Assembly (NCBI GenBank): GCA_949775045.1
Contig: OX459099.1
Span: 7,537,099-7,601,098, forward strand
DNA: 64,000 nucleotides
Direction: 5' to 3'
DNA from: Metridium senile
Taxonomy: Eukaryota; Cnidaria; Anthozoa; Actiniaria; Metridiidae
A program made the translations under genes and the position numbers. Below, one piece after another: positions 12,702 through 25,878 of this stretch. Position 1 is the stretch's first letter. The number at the start of each line of letters is the position of its first letter. Below the pieces are notes generated by a model. That model searched no databases. It saw only the letters and a list, made by a program, of their open reading frames with translations, and had not been told where the DNA came from.

Positions 12702-12993
12702 TACACCTATTTCAAAAATTGTTGTCGCAGCTGAAGCTACAGTCCACACTCTGAAGCCTTCAAAGGATGTCGGTAATATGAACATATTTTCTGATTTATT
12801 ACACATTTTTAAAATAGATGTTTGTTTCATCATCTACCACTGCAACAACTTGTTATTGTCATATAACACAAACACGTACAACCAAAATATGCTATGAATA
12901 AATCGATAACACGAGAAGAAATACCGAAATGCTTTGCAAGCTTCAGTGTAGACTGCAGATTTGATTGCGACAACGATTATTGAAATAGGTGTA
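12702..12993. mobile_element. TACACCT-family MITE, copy 3
   Basis: TACACCTATTTCAAAAATTG at the left, ATTGAAATAGGTGTA at the right, TATA on both flanks. Contains the candidate ADAM10 poly(A) signal. Confidence 0.85.
12795..12800 (-). terminator. Candidate ADAM10 poly(A) signal
   Basis: On the minus strand this reads AATAAA, about 300 bp past the stop codon, inside a MITE. Nothing else upstream looks better, but use is unproven. Confidence 0.25.
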
Positions 12994-13103
12994 TATTTAA
13001 ATTTGTTAAACTAACAATAGGAATTGCTCTCCATCCAATCGCATTAGCTCTTCTAAATAGCTACAGTGCACATACATTATAGTGATATATGACCAGCATT
13101 TGA

Positions 13104-13333
13104 TTAACGCTTTCCTCCTCTCATTTCGTACGACCCTGGATTATAAGGGGGTGGGGGTTGATTTGCATACGACGGTCCAGGGTACCCTTCGGAGGCATGT
13201 TGACGTGCTCTCACGTTACGTTCTTGCTGAACACGGCGTTGCTCTTGTTCTCTTCGTCTTAAGGTGAGTTGTCGTGCTGGTGGTTTGTTAGGGTTGCTAC
13301 TTGGAGTATGGACACTGCACAGTTTGATAAATA
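13104..13333 (-). CDS. ADAM10: ADAM10 exon 14: cytoplasmic tail and stop
   Basis: Begins with [16 protein letters not shown], nearly the human [15 protein letters not shown]. It continues with TLRRR (human LKRRR, an arginine ER-retention signal), an Arg/Gln-rich stretch, a PPPPY motif and the conserved-looking end [10 protein letters not shown] before TAA. Its acceptor CCTGTAG is the exon-proximal copy of a four-copy 42-46-bp tandem repeat, so alternative acceptors exist. Confidence 0.93.
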
Positions 13334-15827
13334 CTACAGGAAATAAATAAACACAAATATATAAACAAATAAATACTACAGGAAAGAAATAAACACAAAT
13401 ATATAAACAAATAAATAAATACTACAGGAAAGAAATAAACACAAATATATAAACAAATAAATACTACAGGAAAGAAATAAACACAAATATGTGAATCGAG
13501 TGAAATTCTCTAGAATAGTTTCGTAATACATGAATAAATAAACGAACAAAAGAATAAATTAATAAAAAAATTAATAATAAATTGAAATATTTCTAGTCCG
13601 ATGTGTTAACCACTACACCACAAGGACCAACCACGCTGGATACACTGCCAGACAATAGCTGTTATTACAGTTATATGCAAATGATTTCAAACAATGGATT
13701 CATATCGAGGCTTTCGGGCAAACCTATTGTTTTCGCCCGAAAGCCTCGACTTCAACCCATTGTTCAAAATCATTTGCATATAACTGTAATAACAGCTATT
13801 GAAGTGAATAATGAATTGAAATGCGTTCGCTAATGAATAGATGAACGTATTTGTCATACGAATGAGCATACAAACGAGCGAAGAAAAGACATTAGAAGTT
13901 CAATCAACTTACAAGCCATCAATAGGATAACACCAACACCTATCAGTACGCATGCCCACCAGTATAGCTTTATCCATGCTATATATCCCATAATTGCTTC
14001 TTTACTAAAAAACTTTTTCCGTAGTCTGTTTAGAGGACCATCGGCATCGACTTTACGACACTTTAGAAATACGTCACAATAGCCATTGAAATTGTCACAG
14101 GCTGCAGAGGGAAGCTGCTTCATTGTCTGGTGAATTTTAAACATAAATAGCTCAATTAGTCATCCCAAACCCGAAGATAATCAAGCAGATAAAAACTGTC
14201 CTGTGTACTAGAAACGGTGTCTTTTAAAAATGCGGCAAGTATAGTCACTTTGCAACAGATGTTGTAACAGTATGCGGAAACAAGAAGCAACAGAGAATAA
14301 TAGAATTAATTTTTTTTTTGCAATGTTAATGATTAGATGCTGGTGACTGGGAGAGGAGGAGGGCTGCAGTGGTACAATGCAGCATTTAACCCACTTTGAT
14401 GGTGGAAATATGACGTTACAAATGGACATAATGATAATAAATCATTGAATCATTGTTTTACGTCGAAATACAGGGAGTCGTTACCGAATCTCCCTAGCCA
14501 GTGGCTAATGTTTAAGTATTCGACACACTCACACTCGCTACCCCGACATTAAATATTTTAGCACACATCACTTCTCACATGTTGATCTTTGTGGAGGGAG
14601 AAAAACCGGATAACCCGGAGAAAAACGCTTGTGGCATGAGAGAGAACAACACATCAAACAAACTCTATTCACTTGTCGCCCGAGCCGGGAATTGAACCCA
14701 GGTTACAGTGGTGAAAGGCCAACGCTCTCAGCTAGCGCTCTCACTGCTAGGCCACTCATGCCACCCATGATGATGATCAACATTGTCACATTGGGATGAG
14801 CCCCTCCCAAGGTTTTTAGGGAAACAGGGAACAAGGGAACAAAAGCATTTATTTTCAGGGAATAGGAATTATTCTCAAATATTTTCAAATTTCATAAAAG
14901 CATAAAAATAAATTCAGTGGTCAAATTTCACTTTGATTTTCTCCTAGAATTGTCCATGGACTTGAGAAGCTGCGGATAGGCTACCCCTGGTCACCAGAGA
15001 CTTGGCTAACTCTCTCCCTGCCACGTATCTTGAGCCGGTTGAAAAAGAGTTAATAGTCAAGCCTCTTTCAACCAGGGTACGGATAGGCCTTGTTGTTTTT
15101 CAACCTGCTTCTCAGTGCTTAAATGTAAGATGAAACACTTTATTATATAATTGTCAATGAACCTATATTTCTCTGTTTCAAAAATTTGATATCTTCACAT
15201 GTGAAAATAACATGCTGAAAATAACATCACTATGGTTACACAACTTTACGGAAACTTCTTGTGTCAAAAAAGGTTTATTTTATTTTCATTGATAATTATC
15301 TAATAAACAGAACATTACATGGTCGCTTGGAGATACAAATTTAATCTTCTTGTGTAGAAAATCTCACTCGTTCACTCCGCTCACTTGTGAAAGATCATTT
15401 CAACACTCGAAGATAAAATTTGTATCTTTGCATGCCCATGTAATATCCTCTATCTATTACATAATATACTTACTGTGATGTTATTAATAACTGCAGTAGA
15501 CTGGCAAACTTTTTTATTATCTTTGTCAGTGTGTTCACAACATAAGTCACACATTTTGTCTTCCTCAGAACATTGACATTCAGTGTAACCTGACTTGATT
15601 TTACACAGAGAAGCAGAACATGACTGTGGAGAGAAATAACTTTAGTATCCATGGTTTTCATTGACGTCATCAAAAGTATTTCAGTCCAATTAAAAGACCT
15701 AAGTAAAATAAAAGTACTTTCAAGTGAAAGAGTACCATGTAATTCTGCAAAATTCGTTAAAATTTAGATGTACTCTCTCATGACCCAACAAAGTAGTTTC
15801 ACATTAACCATTATGCCTTCTTCTGTT

Positions 15828-15861
<34 letters not shown>

Positions 15862-18800
15862 AGCTATTGTTATTTAAAACAAACAAATTACAGTGGAACC
15901 CTGTTAATCCGGCCACAGAGGGGACAGCCCAAAGTGGCCGTATAAGTGGGTGAATTTTATAGAAAACGTATGGGCAAGCATTTCTTTGGGACCTAAAACA
16001 CTGGCCACAATAACAGGGTGGACGTATTAAGCGAGTGACCGTAAGGAGGGGTTCCACTGTATAATTACAATATTTACTCCCCCCCTCCCCCCTCCCCCCT
16101 AAAAAAACAGAAGGCATTATGGTTATGTGAAAGTAGTGAATATCCATTTTACCATATTCTAAAAATAGGCAGTCTAAGACTGCATGGGGATACTGCTTGA
16201 AACAGATAATATATAAACTGAACAATCAATGTGCAAAAATAATGTTCGATCTGAAGAAGAGATAGAAATGAATCGGCAGGAAGTCTAAGTGGCTGTTTAT
16301 ATGAAGGTGAGTTATCCCGGCTAGCAGGCACAACTCGCTTTCATATAAACAGCCCCTTAGAGAACAATATGTATTTGTGCAGTCGCGTCCAAATTTGCAG
16401 AACAATAATAAAACTGCCAGTTGTCGAAGCATTTTTATTGTAGAGCAAAGCTGAATATTCCCGGTAATATTGTACAATATTTGTGTGCACCTTTCATTAC
16501 GTTTATAGCGAATGTTGTTTCGGCGGCTATTCGCACCAATTTGACTATACCAAAACATTTGTCAAAAGCTCATTCTTAGACTAAAGCTCATTTAGTATTT
16601 TGAGGAGTGACAAACAGAGCAAAATGTGAGATTCTTGACCTTAAATATGTTGATCTGACCTTAAAAATGTCAAAAATCAAAGATATAGCTTGAATCGGTG
16701 TGTCATGACTAATGTCGGGCTTAATGCCATGCTTTTGTTGTCAAAACAAATCATCCTTTTCACGGTTTTAAACGTCTCATTAAACCTAATACACATTAAA
16801 ATTATTTTTCTTTAGACAGATATGAAGTAGCAGCCAAAATATAAACACTTCGATCGTTCAAAGCTGACCACTCTTACGAATTCTCGAAATTACAGTCACA
16901 CCATGTGTCGATCACGTGACGAAATTGGTATTTTCGGGTTTCCTGTGGTGTTATGGTCTTGCTTGCTTGCTTGCTTGCTGTTTTACATTCACGACAGCAA
17001 TAAGGCTACGCCTCCATATATGGAGGACAGTAGCCTCAAAAAGAGGTCAAAACATTTTTAAATGGCACAATCTGCCAATCAATCCACAATCCTTGATTCA
17101 CAATCCACTATCCTACTACAATCTTGGCAGAAACTAGTGAGACACTTTTACAGTTTTATCAATTTGACCTTAAACTATACATTTTTGCTATAATCCTCCC
17201 CTACCCCTCCATGCAATGTTGGTTTTCAGTTAACATGATTCCTTGATGACTGCCAGGCTATCATTGTGTAGTGGGGGGAGTGGTTTTAATAATAAATTGA
17301 GGCCCAAAAAGCATGCACACTACGGTATAAGACTAGTGTCCCTTTATTGAAGCAGTTTTCTCACTTAGTTTTTGCAGAGATTGTTTGTAGCTTGTGTGGT
17401 TCTTTTATCAAGTGATAATTCATTATAAAATAATTGGGATAGTACGTTGATTGGTCAACAACCCGAGAGAGCATGGAAACACACCATCTACGTCATTTTC
17501 AAGCGTGCACGCTCATTCAACGGCCAGTTTTTTCGTTGTTTTGATCTTTCGCGCGCGCTTATTGGTCATTTTCAATGAAATGCAACGTAGGGAGAAATGA
17601 CATCGTCAAACAAATAATAGGGGATTTTTTTCGTCTTTTCGCGCAATTGTTATTTTATAAAAGAAATGAAACACGTCTTCTGTTTTTTTTCACAGGCTTA
17701 TGAAAACCTCGATACATTTGGGAGAATTCTTGAGCAGGTCCAAACACTCGACTTCGTCTCGTATTTGGACTGATCTGCTCTCGAATTCTCCCAAACGCAT
17801 CTCGGTTTTCATTAGCGCGTGAAAACACAGAAGACGTATTTCATTTCTTAAATCTTACCCCATTTTCACATAGTTTACGCCCTTCAAAACATGGAGTAAG
17901 ATCCATCTTTGGTGGAGCAATAGGACAAGAGGCATTTATACCACTGTGAAGCAGTTAAGGTGAAATAACACAACATAACATAGTCATTTGAATTCATTTA
18001 TGGTGAAATGGTTTTTCTACATTTTTTTTTTCTTTTTCAGTTCACATTAACTTATTTTGTATTTAGTCTTAAATGTAGATTGCCAATAAAGCTGTTTAAA
18101 TTAATAAATGGAAACTAGCCAGTAAACTAATATAGGATGAATCAGATGTTTGATTTACACGATAGGCAATAGAATGAAATTTGTAACAGTGTAAAATTTG
18201 ATTTAGCCCTCAATTGGAGTAAAAGAGTTAGATTAAAAGAGATAGAGTACAAATATTAGAGTGGTTTTCATTAACCCGTGAAACACACTTTAGCGTAATA
18301 TGCTTTATTACACTTTAACTTTAACTTTGTGTTTTATAATCACTTGTTCAATAGCACTATTACACATTAATACACTTTATTACTCTTTCCCTAATACACT
18401 TTGTTTCACAGGTTAATGAAAACCACTCTATACCCGTGAAACAAATAGTACTACACATGTAATTAGTACTAAATAGTGCTTATTAAACAATAGAAAACAA
18501 TAGAATTAGCATAACAAATATCACTATTGAGTACTATATTTTATGCTGCACTCTTTTAATGTTTGACATACTCTACCAAGTATAAATATGAAATGGGAAA
18601 AGTGACAAACCTATCAGATGATAGAAAATGGAGGAAGAGGGAAAGAACAATAATCGTTCATCAAGCTGAAAGGTTGTTGTGCAACTATAGAATACATTAG
18701 TCATTATCAAAATAACAGTTATCAATGATTTAAAAGGATACTTGCAGTAGGAGACTGTTCGGCAATCAGTGTCATTTTGACAAAGGAAAGTATTGTTGCT

Positions 18801-21800
18801 TGCAATTGGTTGACAGGTCTTGGCATCACAGCACAAGCCTTCGCTGGGACTAAATCAAAAAGATTGATGCAACTTGTTAATGATTGATGAGAAATTTAAA
18901 GAACAATTTTTGTTGGTGGTTGATAATAATTATGACAGTGGACTGAGCATCTCTTGTGCTGAATCTAATTCAAATGAGCAAAACTATTGGCCTTTTCCAT
19001 ATCGAGTAAGGGACTGGGTACAACTGTGAAAAACTAATTTCATTATGGTTCCAAAAAAATTAACCCCGTCTCATGGGAGAGTAACCAAATATAAGCTTAT
19101 TGACCAAGTTTAAGAACGTTTGGCAAAAAAGAAAAAAAATTATGAGCATCCAAACTCTGGAAAAATTACAGAGAAATGTATGGTCTCTTCCAAAACGTCC
19201 TGCCAAACCATACATTCTTTGTATTTTCGAAAAAATATAAAATACCATAAATTCGTTGCAATTTGCACAAACTTGTTTAAACTTTCAATTCTTACTAATT
19301 TGTATTGGTTCGTTCGTGTGAAGGGGTTTATTTTTGAATTAAATTGATTTTGAGAAACTTGGTTCCAGTCCCTTGCTCGATATGAAAAAGGCTAATTGTT
19401 TGAATTTGTTACATTCAGCATATGTGAGCTACAGCATTATGAGGCCAAAGAATATTATTCATTACTGTGTGACTTGCCGTACCGTAGTCACTTACAAAAA
19501 CGTTTGATTAATTTTTGACATTATTTTGACATCTTTTTTATCTCAATCGGACCAATCAGGTACAAGTTTATATTGACAGGCGGAGTTTATATCGAGAGGC
19601 GGAGAAACTTTGATGTCTGTAATTGGTCCGATTGAAATTAAAAAAAGTCAAAATAATCTCAAAATTTCATCAAACGTTTTTGTAAGTGACTACGGTACGG
19701 CAAGTCGCATAGTAATAACATATAGTGTGTTTATATCACATGTTTTCGGTATTAATATTTCTATTGATCACAATAATCATGTGTCTAATATGTTCTCAAA
19801 TTTTTGAAATAATTTCTTGATTTCTAATCTTCTTGTGTTCAATCTTGAACAAGTTGAACACTATTACACTATTATACATTAATGCAGAAGCAAGGATGGC
19901 ACAGTTGGTTAGTGCGCGGCATTCTGTGCGAGAGGTCCAGAGTTCAATTCCCAGTGACCTTGCATCCTTGTTTTGACTTCTCTCCTTTCAGTGTAGCTTT
20001 AAGTAGCTTTAAATACCCATAAAGAAGTTAAATGAGCGCACCGTCGGCTCTCTGGAAGATCAGCTGCGGCTGAAAGGACTTCTGATGTAAAATACTATTC
20101 TTTACTTTTAATTTCATATCTCCAAATGACTATGTATTAATCTCTATGTAAAATCCATACCTAGAATGACTTTTTATAAGAACTAATTGGACTTTGAACA
20201 ATTGGTCAAATTAAAACGGTATCAGAATACCCATACTTTTTATAAGCGCAGCTTGGTCAGTACAGTCAAGACCTCAATCTGATATTTTCCAGTACAGACC
20301 TCACGCTCAATTATTAACCTCTTATTACATACCTGCATGTAGATCCAAAGGTAAGTTTGCACCCCCCTTCTTCCTTTCCTTCCATCTTACCATCACAGCA
20401 TTTGTCGTCCTTACACGACTGATCACTTACAAATCCACAGTCACACTCCTCTCCTTCCTCTACCACCTTATTACCACAGATTGCAGCTTGAGATTCTGCA
20501 AAATACATAATGAAACTTGACATCTCAAGAAACAGATGAAGATAACGATGATGGTAGTGGTGTTGATAGTGGTGGTGGTGAAAATGATGATGATGGTAGT
20601 GGTGGTGATGATGGCAATGATGATGATTTATGGTGATGATGGTTATGTTGATGGTGGTAGTGGTGAAGATGATGGTGATGATAATGATGGTAGTGGTGGT
20701 GATGATGGCAATGATGATGATTTATGGTGATGATGGTTATGTTGATGGTGGTAGTGGTGAAGATGATGGTGATGATAATGATGGTAGTGGTGGTGATGAT
20801 GGCAATGATGATGATTTATGGTGATGATGGTTATGTTGATGGTGGTAGTGGTGAAGATGATGGTGATGATAATGATGGTAGTGGTGGTGATGATGGCAAT
20901 GATGATGATTTATGGTGATGATGGTTATGTTGATGGTGGTAGTGGTGAAGATGATGGTGATGATAATGATGGTAGTGGTGGTGATGATGGCAATGATGAT
21001 GATTTATGGTGATGATGGTTATGTTGATGGTGGTAGTGGTGAAGATGATGGTGATGATAATGATGGTGGTGGTGGTGATGATGGCAATGATGATGATTGA
21101 TGATGATGGTGCAGTGATGATGATGGCAGTGGTGATATTGATGATAGCAGTGGTGAAGGTGATGATAATGATGGTAGTGGTGGTGATGATAATGGCAATG
21201 ATGATGATTAATGATGATGGTGCAGTGGTGATATTGATGATAGCAATGGTGAAGATGATGGTGATGATAATGATGGTAGTGGTGGTGATGATGGCAATTA
21301 TGATGATTAATGATGATGGTGCAGTGATGATGATGGTGCAGTGGTGATGATGGTGCAGTGGTGATGATGGTGCAGTGGTGATATTGATGATAGCAGTGGC
21401 AAAGGTGATGATAATGATGGTGGTGGTGGTGATGATGGCAATGATGATGATTGATGATGATGGTGCAGTGATGATGATGGCAGTGGTGAAATTGATGATA
21501 ATGATGGTAGTGGTGGTGATGATGGCAATGATGATGATTTATGGTGATGATGGTTATGTTGATGGTGGTAGTGGTGAAGATGATGGTGATGATAATGATG
21601 GTGGTGGTGGTGATGATGGCAATGATGATGATTAATGATGATGGTGCAGTGATGATGATGTCAGTGGTGATATTGATGATAGCAGTGGTGAAGGTGATAG
21701 CAATGATGATTAATGATGATGGTGCAGTGATGATGATGTCAGTGGTGATATTGATGATAGCAGTGGTGAAGGTGATGGCAATGATGATTAATGATGATGG

Positions 21801-24800
21801 TGCAGTGATGATGATGGCAATGATGATGATGATGATGATGATGGTGGTGCAGTGATGATGATTGCAATGATGATGATGATGGTGGTGGTGGTGATAATGA
21901 TGATCATGGCAGTGATGATGATGATGATTATTGTGATGATATCAGACCTTTCCCTAATTTGTTTTACTGCTCATGAAACAATAGATTTAAGTCAAGGCTG
22001 AGGAAGATACAATACAGTGAATGTAAGATTCATCTTCTAAAGCCTTGACTACAACCAATTAATTTTTTTTAATAATTAACACATATACACACAAAATTTA
22101 CAATTAAAGAATGTCACATTAAATGTGACACACAATATTGATAATCATATTCATTGATTTTTTTCTCTGTTATTAGTAACTAATTAATTATTATTTTGTG
22201 CTCATTTACATGAATTTGGGAACGGTCTATTAACCAATTACCTTTGAAGCAACAAGTTTTATCCTCACAGATAGCCTTAGCATTTAAAACTGGTCTAATA
22301 CTGTCAATACTACATTTTGAGAACTTCCGGTTGTTTGGTTTATTGCCCTCTGTAGCTCTTGCAAACATGATATAATTTCCATTTGAGCCACCTGGTGTAC
22401 ATTGAGATGTAGTGTCATGCTGAAAGTGGACAATAACTATATATTATATTACAGCCAAACCTACTGAAGCGTTCCTATCGAGGTTGGAAGGCTCAATTTA
22501 TTCTTCCAAACTTGATTTTAAATTTGTTTTGAAATTTGCATATTAAGTGTATCAAAACTTGTAAATTTCAAAATGCAAACTTCAACCATCAACTGATAAT
22601 GGTCCCGAAATCACGATCTGTGGTCAATAACTGGATAATGCTATTAATAATAGAAGTATTTATAACAATATTTCTGTAAGCAGACTAGGTTTAGCAAGTT
22701 TCTGTTGTCCAAATAAAACATTAAAAGTAATGGCCAGTAATGTTTTGATTTGAGGCGTTTTTTGAAACTTACAAGTTTCGATTCATTTATGCAAATTTCA
22801 AAACAAATTTAAAATCAAGTTTGGAAGAATAAATCAAGCCTTCCAACCTCGATAGGAACGCTTCAGTAGGTTTGACTGTAAATATATAAAAACTTTGTAT
22901 TACAAAAGATCAAAACTTGCAGATTCAATAACACTTTTATCTCGTCATCAGTAAAAGCTTCAAATATGCTGTAACAAAAATACTAATTTCTATAATTATA
23001 AGTTATCCTTTCCACTTAGTATCATGTAATATCGATAGAATACATATTCTAACATATACCGGAACATAATTGGAAAAGACAACTCTTACAAGTGATTTTG
23101 CCACCCCCCCCCCCCCCCCCCCCTCATAAAATAAAAATCAATCAATCAATGTAACAGAGTTCTTTTACATTCTGTTTACGTATCTGAGTGTATTATCTAT
23201 TTATTTATATAAATAGTTGGAACAAAACAGGTGATTTTGTCAACCCCCTCCTCCCATACACTAATAAATGAAAACCCTCTTAAGTAAAATGACTTACAGG
23301 AGATCCAAAATTATGACCAACTTCATGGGCAAAGGTGATTTCTGATACTCTCTGTGGTACAGCTTTACCATAGTTTATAAAAGTTACGACACCCGTGTTT
23401 AAAGTCTTTTCACCATCACTGAAGGGTCTCATTTTTTCACATATACCTCCAGCATCTACATAAACCAAGAGAGAAAAGAGTTATTTCAATGAACAGTAAA
23501 TCATGTTGCTTGTCTTCAAAAACAGGTTGATCTATGAAAGGCCTGGTAGCTTAAAGTTCCTATAACCCCTAAAAACAGACCAATTTCATCAAATTCTAGA
23601 CATCGAGAGAATTTAAATGATATATGTCCCAGGTCATTTGGATGAATATTGGCCGAGTTATACAGGTTTGAAAGCCCGTTTCGGAGTTCCTGTGCCAGAT
23701 AGCATGTGAGTTGTATTGGGAGAACTAGGTCGAGGGTTATCCAGTGACGTCAAAAATTTCTCTGAGCTTGTGTATGTGTTCTAAAGGGACTTGTTGAAGT
23801 TGTCAGACAAACAGTCGAACACGGTTTTAGAATTAGTATATTTCAATTTGTATTCTTCGTTTATTCTCAAAGTTGATTTTGACAGTTTTACCTGGTAATC
23901 TTTGACGTCATTTCCGGTGATTCGACCCAGACCCAAAAATCCCGGCCAAGGCGTGGCCACAGTAATATTTAAAACTCTGTAAAATATTCCCAATTGCTTC
24001 AAATCAAATTCTGACAACAGTAATTATTTATTGGTCAGGAGACTTGTAGATTTCTCCACTTTTTCCCAATCCTAGGGGTTATAAGCACTTTAAGGTAGGC
24101 CAGCCACCATGTTGTTCTAATATTAGACTTTATTATATACACAATTCACAACCTCATAAGAACGCGCGCTCTCATTGGTTCTCTATCTCGGGATATTAGA
24201 CCATATAACACGTTAGCGGAATATGTCCATGAATCTTCCCACTTTTCACAGACAGAAAAGTATTTTAAAATGCATTGCAGTTACCTTTAGAAGATCCCAC
24301 CCAAGCTAGACCCAAGACACCATCATTAAAGTCTCGATAAGTAAATATATAGCCAAGGCAATAACCCTCATTTATTTTCTGCAGTGAGTTCAATTCAAGC
24401 AGTTTCTCTACGCCAATGTTATCCTGTGAAAATGGGTTGCTGGCAACCTTTTCTTCTGAACCATTTACAAGCATACGAGCTATTACAAATTGGATCTCTG
24501 AAAAAGGGAGGCAGACAAAGCATTAGAGACCTTTACATTTGAGAACAAGAATGAATACAAGTTATTGTGCACATACTACTTTGCTGTCATAGGCATGCTC
24601 ACGCAAATTCAAAAACAGTTAAAGGGCTTTTCACCACAACACTTTTTTTCATTATTTTCTCAGCCAAAAAAATATTTTTTCAAATGCTTGCTTGCCATAA
24701 GATGAAAGGAAGGTAATTGAAGAAAATTGTTTTCAGTGTTTTAGACATAAAATGCTAAGATATCTGGATGAAACATCTCAACTCAAAACTTCTTCTCTAC

Positions 24801-25846
24801 ACAACAAGTTTTACTCCAAAATTTGTTGTCATCCAAACAATGACAATGACGGTCTGGCACATGCACACTCACAGCAAAATAGAATACTCGTTCTCGTTCT
24901 TGTCCTCCAATCTAAAGGTCTCTATTATTAAATGATTCAAATCATGATTCTTATCATGGAGTTGATTAATTGACAGCTACAACAGAAATGATATTCATAA
25001 ATTATAGATGTTGGAGGTAAAATCCAATTGGCTTTTCATGGTTTTAGTCCACAACATCAGCCTTGATAGTATGTAATATATTTTTTACAATTTGACTACA
25101 GCTTGCAGTAATTTAAGGAATGTACACATAATCAAACAAATGAGACACTTCAAAATTATTCACCATCTATTTTAGGGCCCTACTAAAGAACGCCGCAGGG
25201 AGTATACAGTGTATTTCCTTTATTAAACATCATTAAAATTCCACAGGCTGTAGTTAAAATAATGTATTTCTCTTGTAATGGACAACGATAGAAGAGAGTT
25301 CTAAAGTAATGTAAAGAGAAATGATTTCCTAAATGCATGAGAGGACTGGGTATGAGTTATGTAAATGATTATGTAAATTAGCAATGTGTGTTTATAAGGT
25401 TGATTGAGTGTCAGTTAGGTTATTGTGGTCTAAGTTCGCTTAGTTGACACTTAAAGTTCGCTTAGTTGACACTTAAAATTTTGTTTTTACACATGATGTA
25501 TTCATTTACTTGAAAGTATAATAAAAGTGAATTGTGGGCTTAGGCCAACCACCGCAAACTGTGCTTTGTGTTATGGACTAGAAGAAATACTAGGAAATTA
25601 TAAAGAATACAGTACCATCCAAGAGAAAAATACCATTCACTCGCGCATGCGAGTACTTGTTGCTCAAGCTACTCTTGAGTTGCGAGTGCTAATGAGTCTA
25701 TTCTAGATAATGAGTCTAGTCTCCACTAGCGAGCAAGGATGGCACAGTTGGTTTGTGTGCCACATTCTGTGCGAGAGGTCCTGAGTTTGATTCCCACTGA
25801 CTTCACATCCTTGTTTCAACTTCACTCCTTTCCATGTACCTTTAAG

Positions 25847-25878
<32 letters not shown>

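Noticed and set aside
15764..16225. 153-codon minus-strand frame
   Set aside because: It crosses the G31 tract and a MITE; poly-Pro is an artefact.
16911..16920. Second CLEAR-like site ATCACGTGAC
   Set aside because: One mismatch, deep in an ADAM10 intron inside repeat-like DNA.
19893..19980. Functional tRNA gene
   Set aside because: A and B boxes are present but the cloverleaf is poor, and the same head recurs with a shared tail: a SINE.
20536..21855. Repeated Met/Val and Asp/Gly-rich frames
   Set aside because: They come from the GAT-rich minisatellite in ADAM10 intron 8.
23781..24017. 78-codon frame as an ADAM10 exon
   Set aside because: It breaks the ADAM10 phase and lies inside an inverted-repeat element.
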